A stretch of 64,000 nucleotides of DNA from Pseudoxanthomonas sp. CF125 (GTDB lineage Bacteria > Pseudomonadota > Gammaproteobacteria > Xanthomonadales > Xanthomonadaceae): assembly GCF_900104085.1 (NCBI RefSeq), contig NZ_FNLD01000001.1, forward strand, positions 1,158,096 through 1,222,095, written 5' to 3'. The notes beneath the pieces were generated by a model. That model did not search any database. It saw nothing but the letters and a program-made list of their open reading frames with translations, and had not been told where the DNA came from. Below are positions 37,245 to 46,670 of this stretch, one piece after another (positions within the stretch are counted from its first letter, which is position 1; each line of letters opens with the position of its first letter). A program made the position numbers and the translations under genes.

Positions 37245-37693
37245 TACACAATCCTTGTGTAGGAAGATTCGGTATGCGCATAGCCCATGCGCTCGTAGAT
37301 CATTGCGGCCTGGGGCGGACTGGATGCCAGATGCACCATTTGGATGGCGCTCACGCCCCTCTCTTTGCAGGCAGGCTCAATCGCGGCAAGTAGCGCTTTC
37401 CCTGCGCCGTTGCCTTGGGCATCCGGGTCAACCCACCACACGACCTCGTAAGCCCCAATCTTGTCTTTGTTGAACATGAAGGGAGCCACGAACAGGCCCA
37501 CCATCCCCACAACTTTTCCCTCATGCTCAGCCAGCAGCATGAGGTGGTTCTCTGTCAGGTCTGAGGCCAAGATATCGACGGTTGCGGGGTTGAAATTTGC
37601 CCACTTCGCATAGCTGGTCGTTTCGTAGAACTTGGCAGACATGGCAACAATCGCCGGCACATCGGCCAGCGTGGATTTCCGTATCGTGGTCAT
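37244..37693 (-). CDS. Phage-encoded GNAT acetyltransferase
   Basis: 149 residues starting M-T-T-I-R-K-S. A typical GNAT: the V-V-W-W-V-D-P-D-A-Q-G-N-G-A-G-K-A-L-L strand-loop-helix binds acetyl-CoA, and A-A-M-I-Y-E-R-M-G-Y is the domain C helix. It lies among virion genes, coupled by TAATG on both sides, directly after a 2-oxoglutarate oxygenase-like gene. The target (host or phage protein, or metabolite) is unknown. Confidence 0.88.
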   Translation of the reverse strand: MTTIRKSTLADVPAIVAMSAKFYETTSYAKWANFNPATVDILASDLTENHLMLLAEHEGKVVGMVGLFVAPFMFNKDKIGAYEVVWWVDPDAQGNGAGKALLAAIEPACKERGVSAIQMVHLASSPPQAAMIYERMGYAHTESSYTRIV

Positions 37694-38238
37694 TACTTCC
37701 TTGGGGTGAAGAACGCGACTGCTATCAACCGGCCATCCTCTGGCCCGGTTCCGAATGCGGCGAAGGGATAGCGCGAATGGAAGTTCGCCCCCTCGTAAAT
37801 CACTGCCCGATTGAACTGCATCTCGCACAGGCCAATCTGGTCCCATGCGTCCTCGTTATCCCAGTCGCCCTTGACTGCTTGCCACAAGTCGAAGTCGCCT
37901 GGATCTATGCGCGTTGCGCCGGTAGCCTTGTGGCGCCAAAACGCGGTTCCGCCTACGCCGTCGCACAGGTACAACACGAGCGCATGCGTGCCCCACCCAA
38001 GATCGGAGTGGATTGCGGCGTTAGGAAGCTCGCCAGCGAAGTTAAGGCGATAACCCATGCCGAGCATGTCTACCGGCCCAATCTCAGCCTCTATGCACTC
38101 CTGCAGGCCAGGAACGGCTGTCAGGCACACCCGCTTGTAGACCTGCCCATCGTGGCCTTCCCAGTCGATATACGGAGCCGCTAACCCTTCCTCGCGAACC
38201 GTCAACGGATCTGCCAGGAAGTGGTCGAAGATCCTCAA
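37693..38238 (-). CDS. 2-oxoglutarate/Fe(II)-oxygenase-like protein (DUF6445-like)
   Basis: 181 residues, TTG start overlapping the previous stop. His77-x-Asp79 (A-A-I-H-S-D-L), distal His154 (A-N-F-H-S-R) and Arg170 form the expected metal and 2-oxoglutarate ligands. The pattern matches DUF6445-type proteins of phages. It probably hydroxylates a small molecule or protein. Together with the adjacent GNAT gene it forms a modification pair within the structural module. Confidence 0.8.
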   Translation of the reverse strand: MRIFDHFLADPLTVREEGLAAPYIDWEGHDGQVYKRVCLTAVPGLQECIEAEIGPVDMLGMGYRLNFAGELPNAAIHSDLGWGTHALVLYLCDGVGGTAFWRHKATGATRIDPGDFDLWQAVKGDWDNEDAWDQIGLCEMQFNRAVIYEGANFHSRYPFAAFGTGPEDGRLIAVAFFTPRK

Positions 38239-38462
38239 TTAGCCAGCTCCTCGTAGTCGCCATAGGCAGTCAGCAATGACGCCTTTATCGGGCTGGACAC
38301 CTCAATCGTCGCCGAGAACTGCCGAGCTACGCCAAGCCTGCGGAAGGTGGGCTGCGCATGGTCTTGATGCTCTCCCAACTCTCCGAGCGAGCGCTCCTTC
38401 CAGTTCTGGTCGTTGTAGCTGCCGTCCTTAGAGATGCAGACACGTACTTTTCTATCGCTCAT
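38235..38462 (-). CDS. Small protein paired with the DNA-stabilisation protein
   Basis: 75 residues from the ATG at 38462, which overlaps the stop of the gp10-like gene (ATGA). The sequence [24 protein letters not shown] resembles the C-terminal strands normally found at the end of P22 gp10-like proteins, as if that tail had become a separate gene. Function unknown; probably a tail-needle or connector component. Confidence 0.6.
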   Translation of the reverse strand: MSDRKVRVCISKDGSYNDQNWKERSLGELGEHQDHAQPTFRRLGVARQFSATIEVSSPIKASLLTAYGDYEELAN

Positions 38463-40846
38463 TCCGTTAGCGCCGCTGCTGAAAATAGGCTCATCGGGGT
38501 ATTCAACGGGGCAAGCGTCCAAGTGGAGCCGTTGACGGAGTATTTAATTTCTCCGTCAGCGGACCCAGAGGAATCAGCAACCATCACGATCACCGCTCCA
38601 TTAGTCATCGCGTCAACGCAGCCAACGCTCATCGTGTCCGAAGAAAGCACCCACGGATCTTCATTGACCTTGTAGGCGATCTCTCCGCTGTCTGTGCCCA
38701 GGACCCATACAAGGTCACCGCCTACTGTCTCTATGAAGCAGAGCGCTGAGCCGTAAGTAGCCGTTGCGAAAGTCGGCAGGGTTTCAGTCGTCAGCGTTCC
38801 ATCATCATTCAAGCATTTGACGGCAGGCAACCCGCCGATAGCGCCAGTGAACTTAATCACTCCTGCGCCGCCGAACGCCGCACGCCAGGAGGAGAACCCG
38901 TGGGCTACCGTTTGCAGCCACGTCGGCGTGGTTGCGTCGGCGTCATCGCAATAGTGGATCGTGTTGTAGTAGGAGGAGAACACCGCAACGCGATCTTCGT
39001 TCGCTGCAAATATCTGCGACCTCGGGTAGGTAGGCTCGGCCCTGAGCGTGAAGGTCACCGCCTCGTCCACGGACTGGTAATAGCCGTCCACGGTTCCAGG
39101 GACGATGAACAATCCCTTGTGATAAACACCCTTGCCTCCAGTCGCCGAGCCCATGCTCCCAGAGCTGGCAACCCAGTTCGCGCCCACATCGACCGTGTAG
39201 GACGGAACAGCGCCCGCAAAGCAGAAGAATCTATCAGTGCCGCCAATTAGTTGGCTGTTTCCGTCTGGCGCCACGCCCGGGGCAGACGGCACCGCGGACC
39301 AATCTGTTCCGTTAGTGCTGGGAATGAAGCTCGCGTTGCCACCCGGCGCTGGCGGGGCTTTTTGACCCATCGCCATCATCAGGGTGGCGACCGGAATTTC
39401 ATCTTCCAGGTCTGCCCATAGGCCGTTTGTGTCGGTCACGCGCAGAGTGAAGGCGTAGGCGCCTAACGTTGTCGGGGTTCCTGCGCTGATAACGCCTGCG
39501 GAACTGATCGTCAGCCCTGGAGGAAGCGTGCCGCTGCGCAGAGTTACAGTGAGGGGCGCGTCTCCAGTCAGCGTGTAGGTGTAACCTGCGTATGGGATGC
39601 TCAGTATCCCATCTGGGGCTGCACCGCTGATCGTCGGCGGGACCGGTTGCGCAGGAAAGGGGATCGCTATAGTTTCAGGACCGCCGGTATCAAACTGCAG
39701 CTTCAGGCGGTGCAGATTCAGGCGATTCCCGTTGCGCTGGAGCGGCATCGTGTGAACGCGGCGCACATGGGGCTGGTCAACCTGCAGCATGTACTCCCAG
39801 TCAAGCTCATAGAGCCGGCCAGACTGATAGTCGCCGCCAATCCATTTTCTATTCCAGTTGACGATGCAGCTAAGACGATCCGATGCCTTGCCGTAAGCCT
39901 GCCTGCGATGCCACAGCCCAGTGGTTACGTCATAACCGATTGTCAGCAGCCCGGGAAACGTCCAGTAGACGATCTTTCGGCCCTTGTCTTGGTACGTCAT
40001 CGCGCGGCAGCGGGTCCAATCGAATCTGGAGATAGCCGACTCCAGAACGCGAGTGGATACGGGCTGAGGCGAGTAGCCGTTCAGGCGCTGGAAAACGCCG
40101 TAGTTGTCCAGCCAGAATAGGGTGTTATCGAGCTTGACGACCGAGGCTGCAGACGCGCAGCCCACATCCATGCTGACGCCCTTGGACTGGAAGGTTCCTG
40201 TAGAGGCGCCAGTGTTTACGAAAAAGTCGGTCGTTGTCTGATTGAATACAACCACTTCCTCATTGCTTGTCTTCAGATCAACAATTCGGTCTGGCGCCGT
40301 CTCCGACTCGTACCGATCCAAGGCGTTGTAGTCCTCAGCATCCGCGAGATTGGAGTGGAACCAGAAACGCCCTAGGGGCTCTACACCGAGCAGGTAGCTA
40401 TCGAGATAGGCGACCGCCTTGGTTCCTGGGAACGCGGGGTCTGTAATGCGCTCCAGCGTAAGCAGGGATGTATCGTAGACGTAGCCGGCAGATCCGTTGC
40501 CGATAAGAACCTGGTTAGCGATGCCCTGCTGGTTGTAGTCGATTGAGACCAGGCCCGTGCCGGGGATCGTGCCGCGGGGAATAGCGACGCCCGTATTGCT
40601 GATCTGGTACAGGGTCGTGCCGGCAACCACCAGCAATTTGCCCTCGACATTCCTCATGCCGCGGATACCGCCATTGCTGGCAATTTCCACAAAGGGCTTC
40701 AGGCCAGGCGCGTCTACCGCCTTGACTGCAGAGAGTGTGCCTGGCATCTCCGCGGCGAACGGAATGTAGTTGCAAATGTCCTGTTGGGCCCACGGCTTCG
40801 CCACATCGGAGTACCAGCCTCCGATGATGTTGAGGGGGGTTGCCAT
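38459..40846 (-). CDS. gp10-like packaged-DNA stabilisation protein with Ig-like insert
   Basis: 795 residues from the ATG at 40846. The first ~390 residues match the beta-propeller gp10 family that plugs the head after packaging ([11 protein letters not shown] start, [23 protein letters not shown]). About 395-485 is an Ig/He_PIG-like domain ([18 protein letters not shown]). The last ~300 residues form further beta-propeller-like blades. P22 gp10 is ~470 residues, so the addition is large and may project from the virion. Confidence 0.8.
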   Translation of the reverse strand: MATPLNIIGGWYSDVAKPWAQQDICNYIPFAAEMPGTLSAVKAVDAPGLKPFVEIASNGGIRGMRNVEGKLLVVAGTTLYQISNTGVAIPRGTIPGTGLVSIDYNQQGIANQVLIGNGSAGYVYDTSLLTLERITDPAFPGTKAVAYLDSYLLGVEPLGRFWFHSNLADAEDYNALDRYESETAPDRIVDLKTSNEEVVVFNQTTTDFFVNTGASTGTFQSKGVSMDVGCASAASVVKLDNTLFWLDNYGVFQRLNGYSPQPVSTRVLESAISRFDWTRCRAMTYQDKGRKIVYWTFPGLLTIGYDVTTGLWHRRQAYGKASDRLSCIVNWNRKWIGGDYQSGRLYELDWEYMLQVDQPHVRRVHTMPLQRNGNRLNLHRLKLQFDTGGPETIAIPFPAQPVPPTISGAAPDGILSIPYAGYTYTLTGDAPLTVTLRSGTLPPGLTISSAGVISAGTPTTLGAYAFTLRVTDTNGLWADLEDEIPVATLMMAMGQKAPPAPGGNASFIPSTNGTDWSAVPSAPGVAPDGNSQLIGGTDRFFCFAGAVPSYTVDVGANWVASSGSMGSATGGKGVYHKGLFIVPGTVDGYYQSVDEAVTFTLRAEPTYPRSQIFAANEDRVAVFSSYYNTIHYCDDADATTPTWLQTVAHGFSSWRAAFGGAGVIKFTGAIGGLPAVKCLNDDGTLTTETLPTFATATYGSALCFIETVGGDLVWVLGTDSGEIAYKVNEDPWVLSSDTMSVGCVDAMTNGAVIVMVADSSGSADGEIKYSVNGSTWTLAPLNTPMSLFSAAALTE

Positions 40847-41481
40847 CAGGAGGTGCGGGTCCGGAGACGGCCGCCGCCGTACACGCGCATACGCTCGGAG
40901 TGGTTCGCGCCGTCCATCAGGGAGCGCCAACGGGCCTCCCAGATCGACATCTTGGAATCCATTCCCAAGAACAGCGCAGCCTCGTACAGGGCCGCATATA
41001 GGTAGACCTGTGGGTAGCGTAGGAACGTGGCGTGCAGGCCCGCCTCCAGGGGCGCAGGACGGGCGTAGTAAGCACCGCCAACCGTGCCAGTAGTCTCAGG
41101 CCAGAAGGTCACGGAATCGCCGTCCTGAGCCGCCATGCGCGAAGCCGCGGCTGAGGGATTGAAGTCGTTGGCAATCTGCCGCTTCAGGTGATCGAGAGGC
41201 ACAATATCGAGCGGCGGCTCGCCGCTGAACTGCAGGTCGCGCAGCTCCAGAAGATCGTCCGGAAGGTCTGCCGCGTTGGCAGTCAACGCCTCAGACAGCG
41301 CAGTCACCATCGGAGAGGCGCGCAGGCCCGGGGTGATGTTGTCCCCGTCGTGCACTCGCGCCTCTCCCAGGACAATGAAGATATCCAGCGTATTCACGCT
41401 GAAGGTGCTGCCGGCTGTCTCGTCGCCCTCAATGAGGGTCTGGACACCGACGCGAAAATCGTTGTAGTTGGTAAAGGCCAT
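40846..41481 (-). CDS. Head-tail adaptor protein
   Basis: 211 residues starting [10 protein letters not shown] helical protein with [11 protein letters not shown] and [15 protein letters not shown], typical of P22 gp4/SU10-type adaptors that extend the portal ring. TGATG overlaps couple it to the genes on both sides. Its place between a small connector-region gene and the gp10-like gene supports the call. Confidence 0.75.
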   Translation of the reverse strand: MAFTNYNDFRVGVQTLIEGDETAGSTFSVNTLDIFIVLGEARVHDGDNITPGLRASPMVTALSEALTANAADLPDDLLELRDLQFSGEPPLDIVPLDHLKRQIANDFNPSAAASRMAAQDGDSVTFWPETTGTVGGAYYARPAPLEAGLHATFLRYPQVYLYAALYEAALFLGMDSKMSIWEARWRSLMDGANHSERMRVYGGGRLRTRTS

Positions 41482-41771
41482 CAGACGCGGCCCTTCCACA
41501 CACGCATATAGGAGTTTTCGGGGTCATTGAGAATGCGCCGGAAGTGGTCCGGGTTCTGCATCGCCTGATCCCAGGTAACGCCTGTTTTGTCGCAGTACTT
41601 TTGCAGCATGAACGGGGTTACTTCACCGAGATAACGCATGTCGCTGGATCCGATATGGCCTGCATTGGCCCTCTCGCGCACCGCGTCCACAATCGCCTTC
41701 TCCGAGGCAGCCGAAGTCTCATGCACGATGACCGCACGGCCCCAATCGTCGTATTCGATACGTCCCGCCAT
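41481..41771 (-). CDS. Small protein between capsid and adaptor
   Basis: 96 residues from the ATG at 41771, with GGAGG six bases ahead. Helical, with R-I-E-Y-D-D-W-G-R-A-V-I-V-H near the start and M-R-Y-L-G-E-V-T-P-F-M-L later. It is the first gene after the capsid terminator, so its own ribosome-binding site is expected. A head-completion role is possible from position only. Confidence 0.6.
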   Translation of the reverse strand: MAGRIEYDDWGRAVIVHETSAASEKAIVDAVRERANAGHIGSSDMRYLGEVTPFMLQKYCDKTGVTWDQAMQNPDHFRRILNDPENSYMRVWKGRV

Positions 41772-41788
41772 CACTGCCTCCGTGCAAT

Positions 41789-41817
41789 AAAAAGGGGGCC
41801 ACCCGAAGGCAGCCCCC
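41789..41817 (-). terminator. Intrinsic terminator after the capsid gene
   Basis: On the minus strand a 10-bp stem with two G-U pairs closes a TTCG tetraloop and is followed by five T. It starts 25 bases past the capsid stop. It would lower expression of the downstream tail genes relative to capsid. Confidence 0.85.
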
Positions 41818-41841
41818 ACTTCCTTCCTTGGAAACCGACTA

Positions 41842-42810
41842 TTACGAGCCGGTGATCGTCAGGTCAGCAATCGCGCCCAGCGCCTTCTCTTCGTTCACCT
41901 GGAGGGTGACTTCGGTCAGGATCTGGTGGTTGACCGCATCGCCGACTTTCGCCAGTTCATCCGACCGGAACGGACGCAGCACGCCCAATTTGCACTGTTC
42001 GGCGTCGTACAGGTACGCGGTAGAGCGGAGGCCCGCAGTCGCACCGACCATCACGCGGTTCGGCACGACTTTGGTGTTGCCGTAGTCGTGTCCGTACACG
42101 CTGAACGAGGTCTGCAGGACGCCGGACTTGTTGGTCACTTCATTGGTGCGCTGCACATTGCCGGTGAAGGTGCTGGCCTTCTGCTTGTGGCTCGGCGAGA
42201 CCATCAGGATTTCGCCCTTGCCGCCGCTGTTGTAGACCTTCAGCACCAGCGACTTCAGCAAGTCCTCAGTGAAGGCACGCAGGGTGCCAGCCACAGGGGC
42301 CGTGTTGGTCGCGATGACCGGCGCAGCACCGGCGCCAGCACCGGTTTCCCGGTTGGTGGCAACCCAGCCGTACAGGCCGCGCATTTCGCGGGCAGTGGCC
42401 GCAGCACCGGCAACAAACGCACCGTTGGCGATGGCCGCGTATTCCACGTCCTTCTTCAGTTCCACGGCCTTCTTGGCGAGCAGACGGTTGGTTTCCTTGG
42501 CACGCCCGTACTTGGACACGCGGTCGGTGGTGCCGGTCACGCTCAGGGTGTCCTGGATGATCTGCGTGCGGTTGCTCAGGCGCTCGGGCTGGGTCTGTGC
42601 GGCGTAGGTAGCATCCGCACCTTCGATAGCAGCGTTGGCGCCAGGAGCGCGCAGCGAATCACGCAGCCATTCCGGGTTGGTGGCATCGACCGACTTGCGG
42701 CCAATGGACGAAATGAACGGGGTTTCCTCGGGGGTGACGCGGTAGATCTTGTCGTCCACGTCCTCTTTGATACCGATGACCGTATAGGTCTGGAGCATAT
42801 TGGTAGGCAT
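41842..42810 (-). CDS. Major capsid protein (DUF5309/SU10-like, HK97 fold)
   Basis: 322 residues. D-D-K-I-Y-R-V-T-P-E-E-T-P-F-I-S-S-I-G near the start, then the central region with L-K-K-D-V-E-Y-A-A-I and V-S-P-S-H-K-Q-K-A, and the C-terminal Y-L-Y-D-A-E-Q-C-K match the DUF5309 capsid family used by podoviruses such as SU10. AAAGGA precedes the ATG. The scaffold gene is directly upstream and a terminator directly downstream, as is usual for capsid genes. Confidence 0.85.
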   Translation of the reverse strand: MPTNMLQTYTVIGIKEDVDDKIYRVTPEETPFISSIGRKSVDATNPEWLRDSLRAPGANAAIEGADATYAAQTQPERLSNRTQIIQDTLSVTGTTDRVSKYGRAKETNRLLAKKAVELKKDVEYAAIANGAFVAGAAATAREMRGLYGWVATNRETGAGAGAAPVIATNTAPVAGTLRAFTEDLLKSLVLKVYNSGGKGEILMVSPSHKQKASTFTGNVQRTNEVTNKSGVLQTSFSVYGHDYGNTKVVPNRVMVGATAGLRSTAYLYDAEQCKLGVLRPFRSDELAKVGDAVNHQILTEVTLQVNEEKALGAIADLTITGS

Positions 42811-42825
42811 TGCGATAGTCCTTTA

Positions 42826-43755
42826 TCAAAAGATTGCAGCCAGCGCATCTACGCTGGGGTTTTTGTCGAAAGCCGCTTCACGCTTCACGCGGTCGCTAGC
42901 CCTTGCCGATTGGTTTTGTGCGGAGGGCTTGGCCACCTTGGTCAGCTTCTCCTTAGGCTTCATTTCAGCCTTGCGGGCCTGGATGGCGTCATAGGCTTTC
43001 GCCTTGTCAGCCAGCGTCCAGAATCCCTTTTCGAGGCGCGCGTCTACCAATGCCTCACCGCTTAGGCCAAGTGCTTTCACGTACTTGTCCAGCTCGGCGA
43101 ACTTGGCGTCCGGATCCTCTTTCCAGCCCGGCAGGGTGTCGCTCAGTGCTTGCCACGTTTCATTCGCCCGGAACTCTCGCGTCGCATGCCGTAAACGGTC
43201 GCGCTCCTGTTCGTTTGCCTGAATCGCTTGCAAGGCCTGACTCAACTGGCCCTTCGATGCTTCGTGTGCCTCTTTCAGCGCGAGGTACTGCGCGGCGTTC
43301 TCGTGTGCCAGCGAAATGCTGGGCGGCTGCCCTACGAGCCTTTGCGCGACTTCCGCAAGGGCCTGTAACCGCTGGTGGGTATCGCTGAGCGCCTGTTCTT
43401 GCTGAGTGACCCTTTCGGTCCACTGAGCTTTGACGGTTTCGACCTGTTTGCGTTCTTCCGCAACCGCCATCGTCTTGGCGGAATAGTCAAATCCCTTCTG
43501 CCCAAGTTCGGTCAATTCGGACAGCTTCAGAGTGACTTCCTTGCCATCGTGCTTGATGGTGAAAGTCTGTTCCTCGCCCTCCTCCTCTTCTTCCCCAGAC
43601 TCCTCTTCTTCCGATTCCTGTTCCTCCTCCTCTTCGGACTCCTCCGATTCGGATTCTTCTTCCTGCTCCGATCCACTCGCCGGAGTCAGGGTGTCAACCA
43701 GGTCCGAGAGCGCATCACCGCTTTCGACCGGCTCTCTTTCGAGGTCACCTGTCAT
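42826..43755 (-). CDS. Capsid scaffolding protein
   Basis: 309 residues, highly acidic and helical. Residues ~28-65 are nearly all Glu/Ser, a middle coiled-coil stretch is Gln/Glu/Ala-rich (Q-W-T-E-R-V-T-Q-Q-E-Q-A-L-S-D), and the C-terminus is basic, which is the usual capsid-binding end of scaffolds. AAGGAAG lies 4 bases before the start. Its location between portal-side genes and the capsid gene fits the role of directing procapsid assembly and then leaving. Confidence 0.8.
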   Translation of the reverse strand: MTGDLEREPVESGDALSDLVDTLTPASGSEQEEESESEESEEEEEQESEEEESGEEEEEGEEQTFTIKHDGKEVTLKLSELTELGQKGFDYSAKTMAVAEERKQVETVKAQWTERVTQQEQALSDTHQRLQALAEVAQRLVGQPPSISLAHENAAQYLALKEAHEASKGQLSQALQAIQANEQERDRLRHATREFRANETWQALSDTLPGWKEDPDAKFAELDKYVKALGLSGEALVDARLEKGFWTLADKAKAYDAIQARKAEMKPKEKLTKVAKPSAQNQSARASDRVKREAAFDKNPSVDALAAIF

Positions 43756-43802
43756 ATAACTTCCTTGTATTGGACTGCGGGATGCCGTCCGTCCTCATCC
43801 GC

Positions 43803-43916
43803 TTAGAGCGGGTGTTTCTGCCCGTCGCTAGTGACAGCGAACGATGGGCCTTGTACGACTGGGGCGCCGCCGAAACGGCCCACCCACACTTCTGGAGCGA
43901 CACCGGGGAAGCTCAC
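43803..43916 (-). CDS. Possible small phage protein (start uncertain)
   Basis: The frame ending at 43803 gives P-E-V-W-V-G-R-F-G-G-A-P-V-V and F-A-V-T-S-D-G-Q-K-H-P-L, which looks protein-like rather than shadow. The longer frame (ATG at 44129) runs antiphase inside the upstream gene and reads like non-coding sequence. The GTG at 43916 would give 37 residues but has no ribosome-binding site. Function unknown. Confidence 0.35.
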   Translation of the reverse strand: MSFPGVAPEVWVGRFGGAPVVQGPSFAVTSDGQKHPL

Positions 43917-43942
43917 CAGGCAAACGGGGTTGCCGCGAGCCT

Positions 43943-44236
43943 CTAAGCCGCCCAGCGATTCGTGTACACGTCCCCAATCTGCTCGGCTTTCGACCGCTTG
44001 CGGGCTATTTCCGCCGCTGCCACTTCGCCGGTCCGCATGACCGTCTCCAGTGCGTTCTGCACCTTGCCCAGCATCATCAGGAACTGGTGCAACTGCTCGC
44101 GGTCCTCGGGGTTTCGACTGTCTCGCCATTTGTTGATCAGCTCCGCTTCCACGGAGGCGTAGCTATCGGCATACACCTCGTTATCCAATACTTCCTGAGC
44201 GCGCTTGCCGCGCAGTGCGTCGGCCTCGTCACTCAT
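43943..44236 (-). CDS. Small helical phage head-region protein
   Basis: 97 residues, predicted mostly helical, with E-A-E-L-I-N-K-W-R-D-S-R and Q-F-L-M-M-L-G-K-V-Q-N-A-L-E-T-V. A TAATG overlap couples it to the gene upstream. It sits between the decoration-like gene and the scaffold gene. No family recognised. Confidence 0.6.
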   Translation of the reverse strand: MSDEADALRGKRAQEVLDNEVYADSYASVEAELINKWRDSRNPEDREQLHQFLMMLGKVQNALETVMRTGEVAAAEIARKRSKAEQIGDVYTNRWAA

Positions 44237-44520
44237 TACGCGCCCTCAGAGAACACGCCGATATTCGCCACAGTTACCGGGCGGATGGCGCGATACGTGC
44301 CAGGACCGGGCAACGGACGCGAGGGGGTGTTGGCCGTCAGCGTGAACATGAAGAGGTCCGCGCTGGGCGTATCCAGATACACCCGCACATAGTCGGTCTG
44401 TGGGATGCCGTCCGCCGTATCGGTGAAAATTCCGATGGTGGCAGTCGCGCCGGAAGCCACCACTAGATCGGTGGATGTGGCAGCGGTCTTGGCCGCCACG
44501 AGCATGGTTACTTGTGCCAT
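44236..44520 (-). CDS. Small beta-rich head protein (possible decoration protein)
   Basis: 94 residues with alternating beta strands (T-M-L-V-A-A-K-T, V-V-A-S-G-A-T-A-T-I-G-I-F-T, V-R-V-Y-L-D-T) and a Pro/Gly loop. It is the gene immediately after the portal gene and coupled by TAATG. Size and composition suit a capsid decoration or head-surface protein, but this is only positional inference. Confidence 0.55.
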   Translation of the reverse strand: MAQVTMLVAAKTAATSTDLVVASGATATIGIFTDTADGIPQTDYVRVYLDTPSADLFMFTLTANTPSRPLPGPGTYRAIRPVTVANIGVFSEGA

Positions 44521-46670
44521 TACAGAGCCTCAGTAGGTGCAGCCGGGGCATCCGTGCCCGCATCCGTGCCCGCGCCTTCCATAGGCGTTGGCGGCTGCTG
44601 TAGAAGGGAGGTGACCAGCATGGTTAGCTGGCCTACCTGTTGACTTAGCGCGACCACCTCAGCCTCTAGCTGGGCGGCGCTGTCTTGTTTCTCGGTCTGC
44701 TGGGCCTGCTCGTCTTGCTTCTGCATGCCGGCAACCCATTTCTCGTCGTCGCGCTGCAGCTTGACCTGGGAAAGCTCGGTGTCTTTCAGGTCTAGCTTTG
44801 CCTCGTTGGTCACCTTGTCGGCTTGCAACTGGCGGTTCTCTTGGGTGAGCTGGCCGATCTGCTCCTGCGCCTTGCCCATATCCTGCTGAACCTGCTGCTG
44901 CATCTGCTTGAATTGCTCAGGATTCGGCACTCCTTGGGGCGCTTCGTCGCAGAACTGGTCGGGATTCTTGAACTCGTTGACCTCGGCGAACAGGCGGATG
45001 GTGTTAGCGATGTGCTCGGGCCGGACTACGCCCAGTTGCACGCCCATCTGCTGCAGCGGGACCATCGCCATGACGCGCTGAGCCTGCTGCTCCTTCGTGC
45101 CGTGGCCCAAACCCACGTTGATCTTGATATTGAACTTGTCGCGCCACTCAAATGGGTTGACGGGCGTCCATTCGCCGTTGACCTTGAACCAGTCTTCGCC
45201 GTTCTGGTGCTGGGTGGCCAACTTCAGCAGCTTGGAGAACATCTTGCGGATGCCCTGCGCTGCGAAACGGGTCATCAGACGCAAACGCATGTCCGACTTG
45301 CTGGTGATGATGGAAACGCCGGTAGCCGTCTTGTTGAGACTGTCCGAGTCCATGCCCTGCGAGTAGCGGGTGAAGCCTGTGCGGTTCTCCAACTTGACGC
45401 TCAGCCACTCCTGGAGCTGCCAAGAGGTCTGGTTGATCGGGATAGTCGGGATCGGTCCGAACGCATCCCCTGGCGGACCCTCGCCGCGGACAATCCCGCC
45501 TGGGCGGTTGTCCAGAATGTCATCGATATTCACCTTGGCGCGGGTATTGATGTACGTGCGCTGATTGGTGCTGAAATACACGTTGTCGAACAGGGAGCGG
45601 GCGAGGTTCGTCTGCTCCTTCTGGATCAGGTAGGCGCGATCAGCCGGGCAATCGCCAAAGAAGGCGTGCGAGCGCGGCATGAGGCAGATTTCGGAGTACG
45701 GGTGGTCGTCCACCTTCTCGTTGCTGAGGAGGTTTCCGTTGACCAGGCATAGTTGCACCCACTCCGCAACGCCATCGCCGTCAACGTCCAGGCGCAGGTA
45801 CAGTTCGGCGTACTCGTAAAGCCTGTGCGACTCATGCAGATCGCCCTCCAGGTCGCCCTGACCATCCGGCCCCAGCAACGCATCGGCCTCACCCTGCTCT
45901 GACAGAGCCGCCCCGCCTGACCCAATGTCGGTTAGGTCGAACCCCATCTCCTCAAGCTTGAACTTCGGGAGCTGATCGACCTCGCCAATGGCGTTCGGGT
46001 CCGCACCCCACTTCGCATTCGAGTCCACACGCATCTTGTTCGGGGCGACGCAAGCAACCCGGAACTGAGTGCGTGTGGACTTGTTGGTCGTGGTGAAGGT
46101 CAGCAGGCCAGCCTCATCCACCATCGGCTCGGCGGCCAGTTCGGCGCCGTCCTCAAGGATTGCGGCGAGCTGATCTTCGGTCTGCCCTTCGTACTCGGAT
46201 TGGTCGTCCTCTTTTTCCTTTTCCGCCCACACCTTGACGAAACCGACCTTCTGCAGCTCGGCGTCCTGGATCCAGTCGTGCAGAACGTTCAGGCCGTCGT
46301 TGCGGGTGTAGAACAGGTGATTCAGGTATCCGGTGGCTTGCTTGGCCGCAGCCTCAGACTCGGGGCCTGGCTTCTTGGCCTCGCATTCCAGTGCGTTGTC
46401 GCTGGACACGAATACGTCCAGCAACTGCGGCGTCATGCCGTCTACGGTATCGGCCACGTCCGAGGAGACGAACGAACTGCGGTCGTCAATCTCAGGTGCG
46501 GCAAAGTCGCCCGTGGGTTCGGCGTTGTAGGCGCGCACGTTGCGCTCACGAGCCGCCGATATCTCCGAGTCAGGGCCGCCCAGCGAGGAGGCGATGAACT
46601 CCCGCGCCATGCGTTCAAGGTCGGATTCAGTGATCGGTTCACGCTTGATGGCTTCCGTGCCATATGCCAT
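44520..46670 (-). CDS. Portal protein
   Basis: 716 residues, the size of podovirus portals. S-D-V-A-D-T-V-D-G-M-T-P-Q-L-L-D-V-F near residue 70 and the block W-I-Q-D-A-E-L-Q-K-V-G-F-V-K-V-W are typical of P22/SU10-like portals, and the C-terminal ~120 residues form a Gln/Glu-rich coiled coil (barrel region). It forms the dodecameric DNA gate and docks the terminase. It directly follows the large terminase gene with a TAATG overlap. Confidence 0.88.
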   Translation of the reverse strand: MAYGTEAIKREPITESDLERMAREFIASSLGGPDSEISAARERNVRAYNAEPTGDFAAPEIDDRSSFVSSDVADTVDGMTPQLLDVFVSSDNALECEAKKPGPESEAAAKQATGYLNHLFYTRNDGLNVLHDWIQDAELQKVGFVKVWAEKEKEDDQSEYEGQTEDQLAAILEDGAELAAEPMVDEAGLLTFTTTNKSTRTQFRVACVAPNKMRVDSNAKWGADPNAIGEVDQLPKFKLEEMGFDLTDIGSGGAALSEQGEADALLGPDGQGDLEGDLHESHRLYEYAELYLRLDVDGDGVAEWVQLCLVNGNLLSNEKVDDHPYSEICLMPRSHAFFGDCPADRAYLIQKEQTNLARSLFDNVYFSTNQRTYINTRAKVNIDDILDNRPGGIVRGEGPPGDAFGPIPTIPINQTSWQLQEWLSVKLENRTGFTRYSQGMDSDSLNKTATGVSIITSKSDMRLRLMTRFAAQGIRKMFSKLLKLATQHQNGEDWFKVNGEWTPVNPFEWRDKFNIKINVGLGHGTKEQQAQRVMAMVPLQQMGVQLGVVRPEHIANTIRLFAEVNEFKNPDQFCDEAPQGVPNPEQFKQMQQQVQQDMGKAQEQIGQLTQENRQLQADKVTNEAKLDLKDTELSQVKLQRDDEKWVAGMQKQDEQAQQTEKQDSAAQLEAEVVALSQQVGQLTMLVTSLLQQPPTPMEGAGTDAGTDAPAAPTEAL

